Translations under genes and position numbers: made by a program
Part shown: positions 44,359 through 52,715 of the stretch, piece by piece
Layout of the letters: every line of letters starts with the position of its first letter
How positions within the stretch are numbered: position 1 is the stretch's first letter
The notes under the pieces: generated by a model
What the model was told of the DNA's origin: nothing
Seen by the model: only the letters and a program-made list of their open reading frames with translations
The model's database searches: none
Assembly (NCBI RefSeq): GCF_001518815.1
Contig: NZ_CP013987.1
Coordinates: 2,254,501 to 2,318,500, forward strand
Reading direction: 5' to 3'
DNA: 64,000 nt
Source of the DNA: Pseudomonas oryzihabitans
Lineage (GTDB): Bacteria > Pseudomonadota > Gammaproteobacteria > Pseudomonadales > Pseudomonadaceae

Positions 44359-46386
44359 CTAGAGATCCAGTTCCAGTGGCGCGGACCCGGCAGCGGGCCG
44401 CGCGCAACAGAGCAGGGCCTGGTCGGCAGCGACCGCCGCGGCGGGTTCCTTGGCATAGGTGACCGCGCCCTGGAGCAGTCCCGTGCGACAGCTGCCACAG
44501 TGCCCCTCGCGACAGCTGAAGGCGGGCTCCAGGCCCTGGGCTTCGGCTAGTTCCAGCAGGCTGCCGGAGGCGGGCGTCCACTGCGCTTGCTGGCCGGACG
44601 CCGCGAAGCGCACCCGGACGGCCTCGGTGGCCGCGGCAGGCCGCACGGTCGCCGCCGTCGCCGCACCGCTGCGCACCAGGCCGGCCGGACCGAAGGCTTC
44701 GGCACGGATACGGCCATCCTCGATGCCAAAACCGCGCAAGCCGTCATATAGCCCCTGGGTGAAGGCCGCGGGGCCGCAGAGGTAGAAGTCATAGTCACCG
44801 AAGGGCAGCTGGCGGCCCAGCAGCGCCATGTCGATGCGCCCGGCGACGTCATAGTCCACCCCGGGAAGGGCAGCAGCGGGATCGCTCAGCAGCCTGATCA
44901 CCCGTAGCGTTTCCGGAGCCCTGGCCATCAGCTCGCTCAGCTCCCGGTCGAAGGCCCGTTCCGCCTGGGTCCGGGCGCCATAGAACAGCGTGACTGGCCG
45001 CCGACCCTGATGGACCGCCTGGCGCAGCATGGCCAGCAACGGAGTGATGCCGATCCCGGCGGCGAGGAACACCAGGGGGCGCTCCGCCGAGGCCGCCAGG
45101 GTGAAGTCGCCGGCGGGCGCCTGGGCCTCGATCAGGTCGCCTTCGCGCAGCTGGTCGTGCAGCAGTCGCGAGACCAGGCCGTCGCGCTTGACGCTGATGC
45201 GGTAATAGCCGTCGGCGGGGAGGGAGGTCAGGGTGTAGGTTCGCACCAGGGAGGGTTGCCCTGCCTCGACTGTCACCCGGATCGGCAGGAATTGACCGGC
45301 CTGGTAGGGGGGCAGGGCTGCGCCGTCCACTGATTCGAGGTGGAAGGAGCGGATGGTGGCGCTCTCCTGGACGATCCGGGTGATGCGCAGCGGACGCCAG
45401 CGGCGGTCCTGGGCCCTGGCCTGCAGGCGCCGTTTGGCTTCCGCCCAGCTGCCGGTCAGCCGACTGCTCTCCGACTCGCCGCCGGGCTGCGCCTGCCAGC
45501 GCAACGCCAGGGCGCCGCGGCGACGGACGATACGCTGGGGGCGAAAGGTCCAGAGGCGTTCGGCGCCTTCGAAGGCGGCGATCTCGGGCGAGTCGAACAG
45601 GACCTCGGCGGTCCCGCTCAGCTGCAGCAGATCGCCGCGCTCCAGGTCCGCGAACAGCAGTCCGGCCCGGCCATTGGCGACGACATTGCCCAGGGTGTTG
45701 AAGAACAGATTGCCGTTGAAGTCGGGAATGGTCAGCAGGCCCTCGGCGTCTGCCCGGACGAAGCCCGGCTTGCCGCCCCGGTGGGAGACATCGACCCGTC
45801 GCTGGCCCTGCTGGTCGGCGTAGGAGGCGACGAAAAAGGCATCGGCACTGGTGATTAGCGCGCGGGCCGCCACATCCAGGCTGGCGAGCTGCTCCCCGGG
45901 CGTGACCGGGACGGCGCCCGGTTCGTGAGCGAAGCTCAGGTCACGCAGCTGGATATAGCGCGGGCAGTTGCCAAAGCTCTGGTCCACCGTCACGCGCAGT
46001 CCCTGGGCCGTGGGGCTGAGGATGCCGTTCATGCGATTGCGGCGGCGGGTGTGCCACTCGATGCCCAGCAGGCCCACGGCCGCGTCTGCGCCCAGTCCAG
46101 GCGCTGCTGGATCCTCGCTGGCGGGGCGGGCGGCGATATCCAGGGTGGTGGACGTGGGCGAGGCGAGAAAGCCCGGCTGGCCTTCCAGGATCGTCGCCCA
46201 GGCGTCGCCCGCGGCATCCACGCTGCCCAGTACCACGAAGGGCAGCTGGGCGAAGAACTGCCGATGCTGGTCGGGCATGAACGGCCGGATCACCCGCGGC
46301 CCCAGGGCCTCCAGGCGTTCACGAACGCCTAGCTGTTCCTGGATGAAGGTTTCCCCGGCGTGCCAGGAGGGTAGGGGCTCATGCAT
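44359..46386 (-). CDS. PNPOx-like / flavin reductase / ferredoxin fusion protein
   Basis: This 675-residue protein joins three modules. Residues about 40-290 resemble pyridoxamine-phosphate-oxidase-like flavin-binding domains (FFAQLPFVVLGSVDAAGDAWATILEG, DFNGNLFFNTLGNVVANGRAGLLF). About 335-570 is a ferredoxin-NADP reductase module with RTYTLTS (FAD), GIGITPLLAML (NAD(P)H) and YLCGPAAF. About 590-675 is a plant-type [2Fe-2S] domain with Cys625, Cys630, Cys633 and Cys660. It follows the GST gene by 31 bp. Electrons could flow from NAD(P)H to an unidentified acceptor. No oxygenase partner is adjacent. Confidence 0.85.
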   Translation of the reverse strand: MHEPLPSWHAGETFIQEQLGVRERLEALGPRVIRPFMPDQHRQFFAQLPFVVLGSVDAAGDAWATILEGQPGFLASPTSTTLDIAARPASEDPAAPGLGADAAVGLLGIEWHTRRRNRMNGILSPTAQGLRVTVDQSFGNCPRYIQLRDLSFAHEPGAVPVTPGEQLASLDVAARALITSADAFFVASYADQQGQRRVDVSHRGGKPGFVRADAEGLLTIPDFNGNLFFNTLGNVVANGRAGLLFADLERGDLLQLSGTAEVLFDSPEIAAFEGAERLWTFRPQRIVRRRGALALRWQAQPGGESESSRLTGSWAEAKRRLQARAQDRRWRPLRITRIVQESATIRSFHLESVDGAALPPYQAGQFLPIRVTVEAGQPSLVRTYTLTSLPADGYYRISVKRDGLVSRLLHDQLREGDLIEAQAPAGDFTLAASAERPLVFLAAGIGITPLLAMLRQAVHQGRRPVTLFYGARTQAERAFDRELSELMARAPETLRVIRLLSDPAAALPGVDYDVAGRIDMALLGRQLPFGDYDFYLCGPAAFTQGLYDGLRGFGIEDGRIRAEAFGPAGLVRSGAATAATVRPAAATEAVRVRFAASGQQAQWTPASGSLLELAEAQGLEPAFSCREGHCGSCRTGLLQGAVTYAKEPAAAVAADQALLCCARPAAGSAPLELDL

Positions 46387-46417
46387 GACCTTGACCTCCA
46401 GCAGGGTGAGGGCTCGA

Positions 46418-47029
46418 TCAGGCCCGGAGGCCGGCCACGGTCTCGGGAAAGGGCACGAAGCCGGGCAGGGCCTCCACCCGCTGCAGGAAGGCGCGCACCG
46501 CCGTATAGGGCGCCAGCTCCACATTGCCTTCCGGCGCTCCAGCCAGGTAGCTGTAGAGGGCGATGTCGGCGATGGTCGGGTGATCGGCAGCCAACCACTC
46601 GCGCGTGGTCAGGTGCGCCTCCAGGCGTTCGAGCAGGACATGGGCGCGGGCGATGACTTCTTCCGGATTCAGGCGGGCACCGAACACCGTGATCAGTCGC
46701 GCCGATGCCGGGCCATAGGCCAGTTCGCCTGCAGCCACCGATAGCCAGCGCTGCACCGCGGCCGCGCCAGCGGGGTCTTCCGGTAGCCAATCGGTACGCC
46801 CGGCCTTTTTCGCCAGGTAGACGAGGATGGCATTGGAATCGGCGACCACCGTCGCGCCGTCCGCCAGCACCGGCACTTGGCCGAAGGGATTGAGGGCGAG
46901 GAATTCCGCCGTGCGATTGGCGCCGCCCGGAATATCGATGTCGATCAGCTCGACCTCGATCCTCAGCAGCGAGGCGAAGAGTACGGCGCGATGGGCATGA
47001 CCGGACAGCGGGGTGTGATAGAGCTTCAT
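46418..47029 (-). CDS. glutathione S-transferase
   Basis: This 203-residue two-domain GST has the N-terminal thioredoxin-like domain [22 protein letters not shown], cis-proline GQVPVLADG and [11 protein letters not shown], and the C-terminal helical domain with the N-cap box [13 protein letters not shown]. It probably conjugates or reduces an electrophile. It is the first gene of an operon with the PNPOx-reductase fusion. An IclR-like palindrome at 47130-47148 lies 101 bp upstream. Confidence 0.9.
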   Translation of the reverse strand: MKLYHTPLSGHAHRAVLFASLLRIEVELIDIDIPGGANRTAEFLALNPFGQVPVLADGATVVADSNAILVYLAKKAGRTDWLPEDPAGAAAVQRWLSVAAGELAYGPASARLITVFGARLNPEEVIARAHVLLERLEAHLTTREWLAADHPTIADIALYSYLAGAPEGNVELAPYTAVRAFLQRVEALPGFVPFPETVAGLRA

Positions 47030-47129
47030 GATCCGACTCCTGGCAGGCAGCGGGCCGAGGGGGCCCGATAGGTGCTACCAGCTTGGGATCAGCGCGCTTT
47101 CGAGGGAATGGGTCTTCTGGTCAGTTCAG

Positions 47130-47148
47130 CATTCCGCAAAATGGAATG
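47130..47148. promoter_or_regulatory. IclR-like operator upstream of the GST gene
   Basis: CATTCC-GCAAAAT-GGAATG is a perfect 6-bp dyad. Operators with ATTCCG...GGAAT arms are familiar from IclR-family regulators. It is intact next to the left edge of the MITE at 47155. Confidence 0.45.
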
Positions 47149-47154
47149 ATCGGG

Positions 47155-47347
47155 CTAGGTCCTGTATGAAAAGTCGCCGAGCGAAAGTCAGGCGAGGCCT
47201 AGGCGGCCCCACGAAAAAGGCTGAGGAAGCGGACCGGGCTCGCGCACGAGTTTTAGACTGGTAAATAAGCATTGCGGCCGGGCTGGCGATCCAGGCCTTT
47301 TTCAACGCAGCATCACCGAGCGCAGGCAGTTTTCGTACAGGATCTAG
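47155..47347. mobile_element. MITE family A, copy 2 (193 bp)
   Basis: This copy is inverted relative to 26952-27114. Its ends are CTAGGTCCTGTATGAAAAGT and the complement-type TTTTCGTACAGGATCTAG, each with a few substitutions from copy 1. It is 30 bp longer than copy 1; one extra stretch includes CTAGGCGGCCCCACG. CTAG again marks both edges, and the right CTAG supplies the TAG stop of the M20 peptidase gene. Confidence 0.75.
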
Positions 47348-48495
47348 CGGCAGGCGAAGGCCAACACCCGCCCCAGCATGGCATCGCAATCATCCAGCTG
47401 CGCCTGGCTGATGAATTCGTCCGGCTTGTGACCCTGTGCCATGCTGCCGGGGCCGCAGACCACGGTGGGGATGCCCGCCGCCGCGAACAGCCCCCCTTCG
47501 GTGCCGAAGGCCACCGTGCCGAAGTCGCGCGAGCCACAGAACTGCGCGATCCAGTCGGCCGCCTCGCTTTCGATGGCGGTATCCAGGCCGGGATAGCTCG
47601 ACAGCTCGGTGAAGCGGATGGCGCTCCGACCGCTGATGGCGCGCATGGCCGGGAGCAATGCCGCTTCGGCATAGGCCTGCAGCTGATGGATCACCTGGTA
47701 GGGGTCCTGGGCGGGCAGGGCGCGGATCTCGAAATCGAAGGTGCAGTCCTGGGGCACGATGTTCAGTGCCTGGCCGCCACCGATGAGGCCGGTCTGCACC
47801 GTGGAGAAGGGCGGATCGAAGCGGGGGTCCTGGCTTTCCGCTGCCTTGAGCGCCTCACCGAGCCGGCCGAGTTCCACGACCAGGCGCGCGGCGTATTCGA
47901 CGGCGTTGACGCCCTGGAGCGCATAGGCCGAATGACAGGCCGCGCCGTGCACCTGGCAGCGCATGGCTACCTTGCCCTTGTGGCCGAGCACGGGTTTCAG
48001 CTCCGTGGGCTCACCGATCAGGCACAGCAGCGGCTTGACCGGATGCAGGGTCAACTGGTCGAGCAGGCTGCGCACGCCGAGGCAGCCGACTTCCTCGTCG
48101 TAGGACAGTGCCAGGTGCAGCGGGCGGCGCAGGGCCGCACGGCTGGCCGCGGGCACCAGTGCCAGCAGGCAGGCCAGAAAGCCCTTCATGTCGGCGGTAC
48201 CGCGACCGTAGAGCTTGCCGGCGCTTTCGCTGAGGACAAAGGGGGGACGGGTCCAGGCCTGGCCGTCTACCGGCACCACGTCGGTATGCCCCGAGAGCAC
48301 GATGCCCGGCACGTCCGCCGGTCCCAGGGTGGCGAACAGATTGGCCTTGGTGCCTTCGCCGTTGTGGATCAGCTCGTAGGGTACGCCGAAGCCCTCTAGG
48401 TAGCCGGCGACAAAGTCGATCAGCGCCAGGTTGGATTCGCGGCTGGTGGTGTCGAAGGCCACCAGCCGTGCCAGTAGTTCACCGCTGGCGCTCAT
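47344..48495 (-). CDS. M20 metallodeacylase, ArgE-like (second paralogue)
   Basis: This 383-residue zinc amidohydrolase has the same length and motif order as the protein at 35842: SGHTDVVPVDGQ, GRGTADMKGFLA, SYDEEVGCLG, GEPTELK and QGHKPDEFI. The residue before DEE is Tyr here and His in the paralogue. The start overlaps the DUF1028 gene by ATGA. It ends the eight-gene operon and would release an N-acyl group from the pathway's intermediate. The stop codon is formed by the CTAG edge of a MITE. Confidence 0.88.
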   Translation of the reverse strand: MSASGELLARLVAFDTTSRESNLALIDFVAGYLEGFGVPYELIHNGEGTKANLFATLGPADVPGIVLSGHTDVVPVDGQAWTRPPFVLSESAGKLYGRGTADMKGFLACLLALVPAASRAALRRPLHLALSYDEEVGCLGVRSLLDQLTLHPVKPLLCLIGEPTELKPVLGHKGKVAMRCQVHGAACHSAYALQGVNAVEYAARLVVELGRLGEALKAAESQDPRFDPPFSTVQTGLIGGGQALNIVPQDCTFDFEIRALPAQDPYQVIHQLQAYAEAALLPAMRAISGRSAIRFTELSSYPGLDTAIESEAADWIAQFCGSRDFGTVAFGTEGGLFAAAGIPTVVCGPGSMAQGHKPDEFISQAQLDDCDAMLGRVLAFACR

Positions 48496-49169
48496 CGGTC
48501 GTCTCCCGGGACGCCGTAGCCGGGGGCGAGATCCGGGCGCACCGCCCGGTCGAGATAGTCCTGCAACTGGGGTTCATAGGCGCGCCACAGCGCCGTCAGC
48601 TCACCGATGGGGTCCGTCTCGGCCCAGTCGACCCGCAGATTGACGATGGGCCAGCTGGCGTCGCCCACCACCAGCAGCGCCGCCGAATGCACCGGACCGG
48701 CCTCGCCACCGGCGGCCATGGCCGCCTGCATGGCCCGCAGCAGGCGCTGGGCAAGAGCGCCCTGGCTGGCTTCGAAGCTCTCCACCAGCGCCTCCACAAC
48801 CGCGGGGCTCGCCAGCATGTTGCCAGCGCCCACGCAATCCCGGCCGCTGCGCGCCTGGTGCACGCCCAGGGTATAGGCACCGCTGTGGTGGGCACTGCGG
48901 CCCTGGGCGTCGATGACGGTTACCTGGCGATACTCGGCGTAGCCGTCGTCGGCCAGGCTCTCGGCCAGGGCCACGGTGGGAGCCAGTCCCGCGGCCAGTC
49001 GCTCCAGGGTGCGCGGCCCTAGGGCCGGCAGGGTGATGTTCTGCGAGCTGACCGCGCCGATCCCGGGTTGCAGCCAAGGACAACGGGCGCCCACGGCGAT
49101 GCTCGATGAACTGATGGCGATGCCGAACTGACCGGTCGTGGCGCAGCGGGCGGTGAGGGAAAAGGTCAT
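48492..49169 (-). CDS. DUF1028 family Ntn-type hydrolase-like protein
   Basis: This 225-residue protein fits the whole DUF1028 pattern: MTFSLTARCATTGQFGIAISSSSIAVGARCPW at the N-terminus, AVSSQNITLPALGP, YTLGVHQARSGRDCVGAGNMLAS and LLVVGDA. The family has an Ntn-hydrolase-like fold and often travels with RidA and M20 peptidases in amino-acid-derivative catabolism, but its chemistry is not settled. ATGA overlap with the M20 gene suggests that the two act together. Confidence 0.85.
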   Translation of the reverse strand: MTFSLTARCATTGQFGIAISSSSIAVGARCPWLQPGIGAVSSQNITLPALGPRTLERLAAGLAPTVALAESLADDGYAEYRQVTVIDAQGRSAHHSGAYTLGVHQARSGRDCVGAGNMLASPAVVEALVESFEASQGALAQRLLRAMQAAMAAGGEAGPVHSAALLVVGDASWPIVNLRVDWAETDPIGELTALWRAYEPQLQDYLDRAVRPDLAPGYGVPGDDR

Positions 49170-49178
49170 GGGGCGGCC

Positions 49179-49595
49179 TCAGTCGGGGATCACGGCGATG
49201 ACATCGATCTCCATCAGCCACTGGGGCTGGCCCAAGGCCGCCACTACCAGGCCGGTGGAAATGGGGAAAACCCCCTTGAGCCACTTGCCGACCTCCTGGT
49301 ACACCGGTTCGCGATAGCGCGGATCGATCAGGTAGGTGGTGGTCTTGACGATATGACTGAGGTCGCTGCCCGCTTCTTCCAGCAGCTGCTTGACGTTCTT
49401 CATGGCCTGCTCGGCCTGGGCCCGGGGATCGCCCAACCCCACCAGATTGCCGTCGAAGTCGGTGCCCACCTGGCCGCGCACATAGACGGTGTTGCCGGCC
49501 CGCACGGCCTGGCAAAGGTCGTTGTCCAGGGTCTGGTTGGGGTAGGTGTCCTTGGTGTTGAACATGCGGATACGGGTGTGGGTCGGCGCGGCCAT
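49179..49595 (-). CDS. RidA/YjgF family imine deaminase
   Basis: This 138-residue RidA-type protein has the blocks RAGNTVYVRGQVGTD, AMKNVKQLLEEAGSDLSHIVKTTTYLID and the C-terminal LMEIDVIAVIPD. RidA enzymes hydrolyse reactive enamine/imine intermediates to ketones and ammonia. The substrate-binding Arg that precedes the YLID strand region in RidA seems replaced here, so the protein may belong to a Rid subgroup other than RidA itself. ATG 49595 has GGGGA before it. An imine could come from the flavin monooxygenase encoded upstream. Confidence 0.85.
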   Translation of the reverse strand: MAAPTHTRIRMFNTKDTYPNQTLDNDLCQAVRAGNTVYVRGQVGTDFDGNLVGLGDPRAQAEQAMKNVKQLLEEAGSDLSHIVKTTTYLIDPRYREPVYQEVGKWLKGVFPISTGLVVAALGQPQWLMEIDVIAVIPD

Positions 49596-49616
49596 GGGGA
49601 TGCTCCTTTTTTCGAA

Positions 49617-49711
49617 GTAGGTTGGGCTGAGATGGCTCCATCGTCGAAGCCCAACACGGTGGATTTTGATCTCGATCATGTTGGGCTTCGCTGGCGCTCA
49701 ACCCAACCTAC
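49617..49711. repeat. REP-like nested palindrome
   Basis: The outer arms GTAGGTTGGGCTGAG (49617-49631) and CTCAACCCAACCTAC (49697-49711) pair at 14 of 15 positions. The inner arms CGAAGCCCAACA (49645-49656) and TGTTGGGCTTCG (49679-49690) pair perfectly. The element fills the gap between the flavin monooxygenase and RidA genes inside an operon. GTTGGGTTGAGC-type repeats are common intergenic elements in Pseudomonas and other proteobacteria. Confidence 0.75.
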
Positions 49712-49716
49712 GCGCC

Positions 49717-49732
49717 CTATAGGGGTGGGTAT
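49717..49732 (-). repeat. third, variant copy of the 17-bp repeat
   Basis: CTATAGGGGTGGGTAT is the reverse complement of the repeat at 1432 and 2417 with one extra G. It adjoins the REP-like palindrome, and its end overlaps the TGA stop of the flavin monooxygenase gene. Confidence 0.5.
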
Positions 49733-51024
49733 CAGGCGCTGCGTGAGTGCTGCATCGGCGCACCGGCGGTTTCGCTCGGGCGGTAGTCCTGGTAGCGGCG
49801 CTGGATGGCGATCTGGTCGGCCACATGGCGGGCGTCGTGCCAGCAGCCCCAGATGAAGGCCGAGCCGCGGCGACTGAGCCAGGGCAGCCCGACGAAATAG
49901 ATGCCCGGCTCGGCGCCGACCCCGCGCTGGTGCCTGGGCTTGCCGTTCTCGCCGAAGGTGTCCACCTGCAGCCAGCTGAAGTCGGTGGCATAGCCGGTTG
50001 CCCAGATCACCGCGCTGACGCCCGCGGCCTTCAGGTCCAGCTCCTTGAGCGGTTCGCGGATGCAGGCGGCGTCCGCCACTCGTTCGCGGGCCGCGGGCTC
50101 TTCGGGCAGGTCCAGGCCATGGCGCGCGGCATAGGCGTCAGCGGCGTCGAGCAGGGCCAGGTAGTTGGCGTCGCCGGCGTCGAGATTCCTGTTGAGGTCC
50201 GGGCGGAAGCGCACCACGTCGTCGACGAAGACGTCGGTGAGGCCCACCAGGGTCATGCCGGCCTGGGCCAGGCGGCGGAAGTCCACGGTATGGCCGCCGC
50301 GGGCGCCGCTCACGGCGATGGTCACGTGCTCGCGACCCGGCTGCATGGTCTCGGTGTCCCACAGGCCGAGCACGCCCAGCCACCAGCAGAAGTCGCGGCC
50401 GCGATAGGCCCGCGGCGGCCGGTCATGGGGGCCTACGGAGAGATAGACGCGCTTGCCGGCGCGCAGCAATTCCTCGGCGATCTGCACCCCGGAGGAGCCG
50501 GCGCCCACCACCAGCACCGCGCCCTCGGGCAATTGTTGCGGATTGAAATAATGGGCGGAGTGGATCTGGTAGAGGCTCTCGTTTGTTGGTGCGATGGCCG
50601 GGATCACCGGCTTCTGGAAGGGACCGGTGGCCACCACCACACGCTGGGCGTTCAGGCTGCCGGTTGAGGTTTCCACCAGAAAGCCAGCCTGGCCGGCCTG
50701 GCGGGTCACCCGGGTGACGGCGACACCGGTGCGGATGGGCGCGTCGATCTGCCGGGCATAGGTCTCGAAGTAGGCGGCGATTTCGTCCTTGCCAGGAAAA
50801 CCATCCGGCGGCGTGTCGAATTCCAGGCCGGGGAAGCGGTCATGCCAGGCCGGGCCGTTGGCCACCAGGGAGTCCCAGCGGCCGGTGCGCCAGGCTTCGG
50901 CGATGCGGTTCTTTTCCAGCACCAGGTGCTCGATGCCGAGCCGCCCCAGGTGTTCGCTCATGGCGATCCCGGCTTGGCCGGCGCCTATCACCAGGGTGTC
51001 GATCGTGGTCGGTAATGTGGACAT
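49732..51024 (-). CDS. flavin-dependent monooxygenase
   Basis: This 430-residue class B flavoprotein monooxygenase-like enzyme has FAD motif TLVIGAGQAGIAMSEHLG (residues 11-28), NADPH motif VLVVGAGSSGVQIAEELL (about 170-187) and ATG motif VIWATGYATDFSW (near 350). It lacks an obvious full FxGxxxHxxxW/Baeyer-Villiger fingerprint (IHSAHYFNPQQL takes that position), which fits N-hydroxylating or YUC-like flavin monooxygenases. In this operon it may N-oxidise an amine, giving an imine for the RidA protein. Confidence 0.85.
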   Translation of the reverse strand: MSTLPTTIDTLVIGAGQAGIAMSEHLGRLGIEHLVLEKNRIAEAWRTGRWDSLVANGPAWHDRFPGLEFDTPPDGFPGKDEIAAYFETYARQIDAPIRTGVAVTRVTRQAGQAGFLVETSTGSLNAQRVVVATGPFQKPVIPAIAPTNESLYQIHSAHYFNPQQLPEGAVLVVGAGSSGVQIAEELLRAGKRVYLSVGPHDRPPRAYRGRDFCWWLGVLGLWDTETMQPGREHVTIAVSGARGGHTVDFRRLAQAGMTLVGLTDVFVDDVVRFRPDLNRNLDAGDANYLALLDAADAYAARHGLDLPEEPAARERVADAACIREPLKELDLKAAGVSAVIWATGYATDFSWLQVDTFGENGKPRHQRGVGAEPGIYFVGLPWLSRRGSAFIWGCWHDARHVADQIAIQRRYQDYRPSETAGAPMQHSRSA

Positions 51025-51102
51025 GAGGGTACCCTTCGGCCGCTCCGCAGGGTGCGGCCGTCATCTAAGCAGTAGGAAGGCGGAGCGGAGGCTCCGCGGC
51101 GA

Positions 51103-51834
51103 TCAATCCAGCACGGATGGGTCCTGCTGGACCATCAGTTCTTTCATCTCGGCGAAGTGCTGCTCGGAGAAGTCGGTGATGCCTTCCCAGGCCCGCGCGG
51201 TCTTCTCGGCGACCGCATCGGAGAGCACCTTGAGCGGCTGACCGGTGGACCAGGCGGTGACCAGGATCTGGCAGGCCCGCTCCAGGGTCCAGATGTCGTC
51301 GAAGGCCTGGCCGATGGTGGGGGCGATCACCATGACGCCGTGGTTGCCCATCAACAGCCGCTGCTTGCCGTCGAGCAGACCGGCTAGGCGCGCGCCCTCG
51401 GCCTCGGTGTCGGCCATGCCGCCATAGAGCTCGTCCACCGCCAGGCGGTTGAAGTAGCGTGCGGTGTTCTGGTCGATGGGCGGCACCTCAGGCTTGGCCA
51501 GGCAGGCCACCGCCGTGGTGTAGACCGGGTGCAGGTGTAGCACCACCCGGGCCTCCGGCAGTCGTCGATGGATCTGCCCATGGATCGACCAGGCCGTGGT
51601 GTCCACGTCAGGCCGCTCGGCGCCCTGCGGATCGTCCGCGTCGAGCAGCAGCAGGTCACTGGCGCGGATGCGCGAGAAGTGCTTCCACTTGGGGTTGATC
51701 AGGAACTGCTTGCCATCTGGCGAGACGGCCGCGCTGAAGTGGTTGGCGACGGCCTCGTGCATGCCGAGGTGGGCGATGACGCGAAAGGTCGCGGCCAGAT
51801 CGATACGCAGCCGTTCCTCGTGAGAAAGTGCCAT
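51103..51834 (-). CDS. class II aldolase/adducin family protein
   Basis: This 243-residue zinc lyase-fold protein has metal ligands apparent in VVLHLHPVYTTAVACL (His pair) and LLMGNHGVMVIAP (His). NHFSAAVSPDGKQFLINP is the substrate/phosphate loop region, without the strong phosphate pocket of fuculose-phosphate aldolase. It may cleave or decarboxylate a hydroxylated intermediate made by the PhyH-type oxygenase in the same operon. The ribosome-binding site CGGAG precedes ATG 51834. Confidence 0.85.
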   Translation of the reverse strand: MALSHEERLRIDLAATFRVIAHLGMHEAVANHFSAAVSPDGKQFLINPKWKHFSRIRASDLLLLDADDPQGAERPDVDTTAWSIHGQIHRRLPEARVVLHLHPVYTTAVACLAKPEVPPIDQNTARYFNRLAVDELYGGMADTEAEGARLAGLLDGKQRLLMGNHGVMVIAPTIGQAFDDIWTLERACQILVTAWSTGQPLKVLSDAVAEKTARAWEGITDFSEQHFAEMKELMVQQDPSVLD

Positions 51835-51853
51835 GGTGGTGACTCCGTAAGGC

Positions 51854-52687
51854 TCAGGGCTTGGGCATCAGGGTGGCGATATCCGCCTCGGTGGGCGCCT
51901 GGAAGTTGTATTTCTCCAGCAGCGCGGCGTATTCGGGAGTGGCGCTGTATTGCTTGAGCGCGTCCACCAGGGCGGTCCTGACCTCGTCGTTGCCCTTCTT
52001 CACGCCGAAGCCGTTGAGCACTGGGTAGATCAGGGTGTCCGAGGAGATCACCACGCGATTGCCGAGTTTTTCCACCAGGCCACGGGCCACGGCGGCGTCG
52101 GTGATCTGCGCCTCCACGGCCTTGGACAGCAGCGCCTGGGTGGTCTGGGGATCGGTGCCGTACTCGCTCACCGCGATGGGCTTAAGGCCGTTCTTCACGC
52201 AGTACTCGTCCGACAGCTTGTGCAACTGCTGCAGCCAGGAGGTGGCGCCCATGGAGCCGATCTTGTGGCCACAGAAGTCCTCCGGCTTCTTGGGCTGATA
52301 GCTGCTGCCCTTTAGCGAGATGATCGATTCTCCGCTCTTGAGGTAGGGGATCATGTCGATCACCTTCAAGCGCTCCGCAGTGATGTACATCGAGGAGTTG
52401 GTGATGTCGAAGCGTCCCCCCTGCAGTCCGGTGATGAGGTTGGGGAAGCGGGTGTCGAGCGTCTCCACGGAGCGGCCCATGACCTTGGCCAATCCCTCGA
52501 CGAATTCGATGTCGAAGCCTGCCGGCTTGTTGTCCTGCACGTATTCGTAGGGGAAGAAGGTCAGGTCGGAACCGGCGATGAGCTTGCCTGGCTGTTGGAA
52601 GGCCCCGGCGGCGGTCGAGGCCAGGGCGATGGCAGCGCCCAGCAGGGTGGCGGCGAGAGGGCGAATCGAGACGCTGAAGCTGTGCAT
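51854..52687 (-). CDS. amino-acid-type ABC transporter substrate-binding protein
   Basis: This 277-residue periplasmic protein of solute-binding family 3 has a Sec signal peptide (SIRPLAATLLGAAIALASTAAGA, cut about residue 29). The two-lobed domain follows, with GSDLTFFPYEYVQDNKPAGFDIEFVEGLAKVMG and ALLSKAVEAQITDAAVA. FCGHKIG is the inter-lobe segment. It delivers ligand to the fused permease-ATPase at 53617. ATG 52687 is chosen because the signal peptide starts there. Confidence 0.92.
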   Translation of the reverse strand: MHSFSVSIRPLAATLLGAAIALASTAAGAFQQPGKLIAGSDLTFFPYEYVQDNKPAGFDIEFVEGLAKVMGRSVETLDTRFPNLITGLQGGRFDITNSSMYITAERLKVIDMIPYLKSGESIISLKGSSYQPKKPEDFCGHKIGSMGATSWLQQLHKLSDEYCVKNGLKPIAVSEYGTDPQTTQALLSKAVEAQITDAAVARGLVEKLGNRVVISSDTLIYPVLNGFGVKKGNDEVRTALVDALKQYSATPEYAALLEKYNFQAPTEADIATLMPKP

Positions 52688-52715
52688 GGCGATGCTCCGT
52701 GACGGATAGGAAGGA

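Noticed and set aside
42198-44462. A 754-codon plus-strand frame over the gabD-like and lysR genes
   Set aside because: It has the low-complexity composition of an antisense GC-rich frame and crosses two real genes and their intergenic gap.
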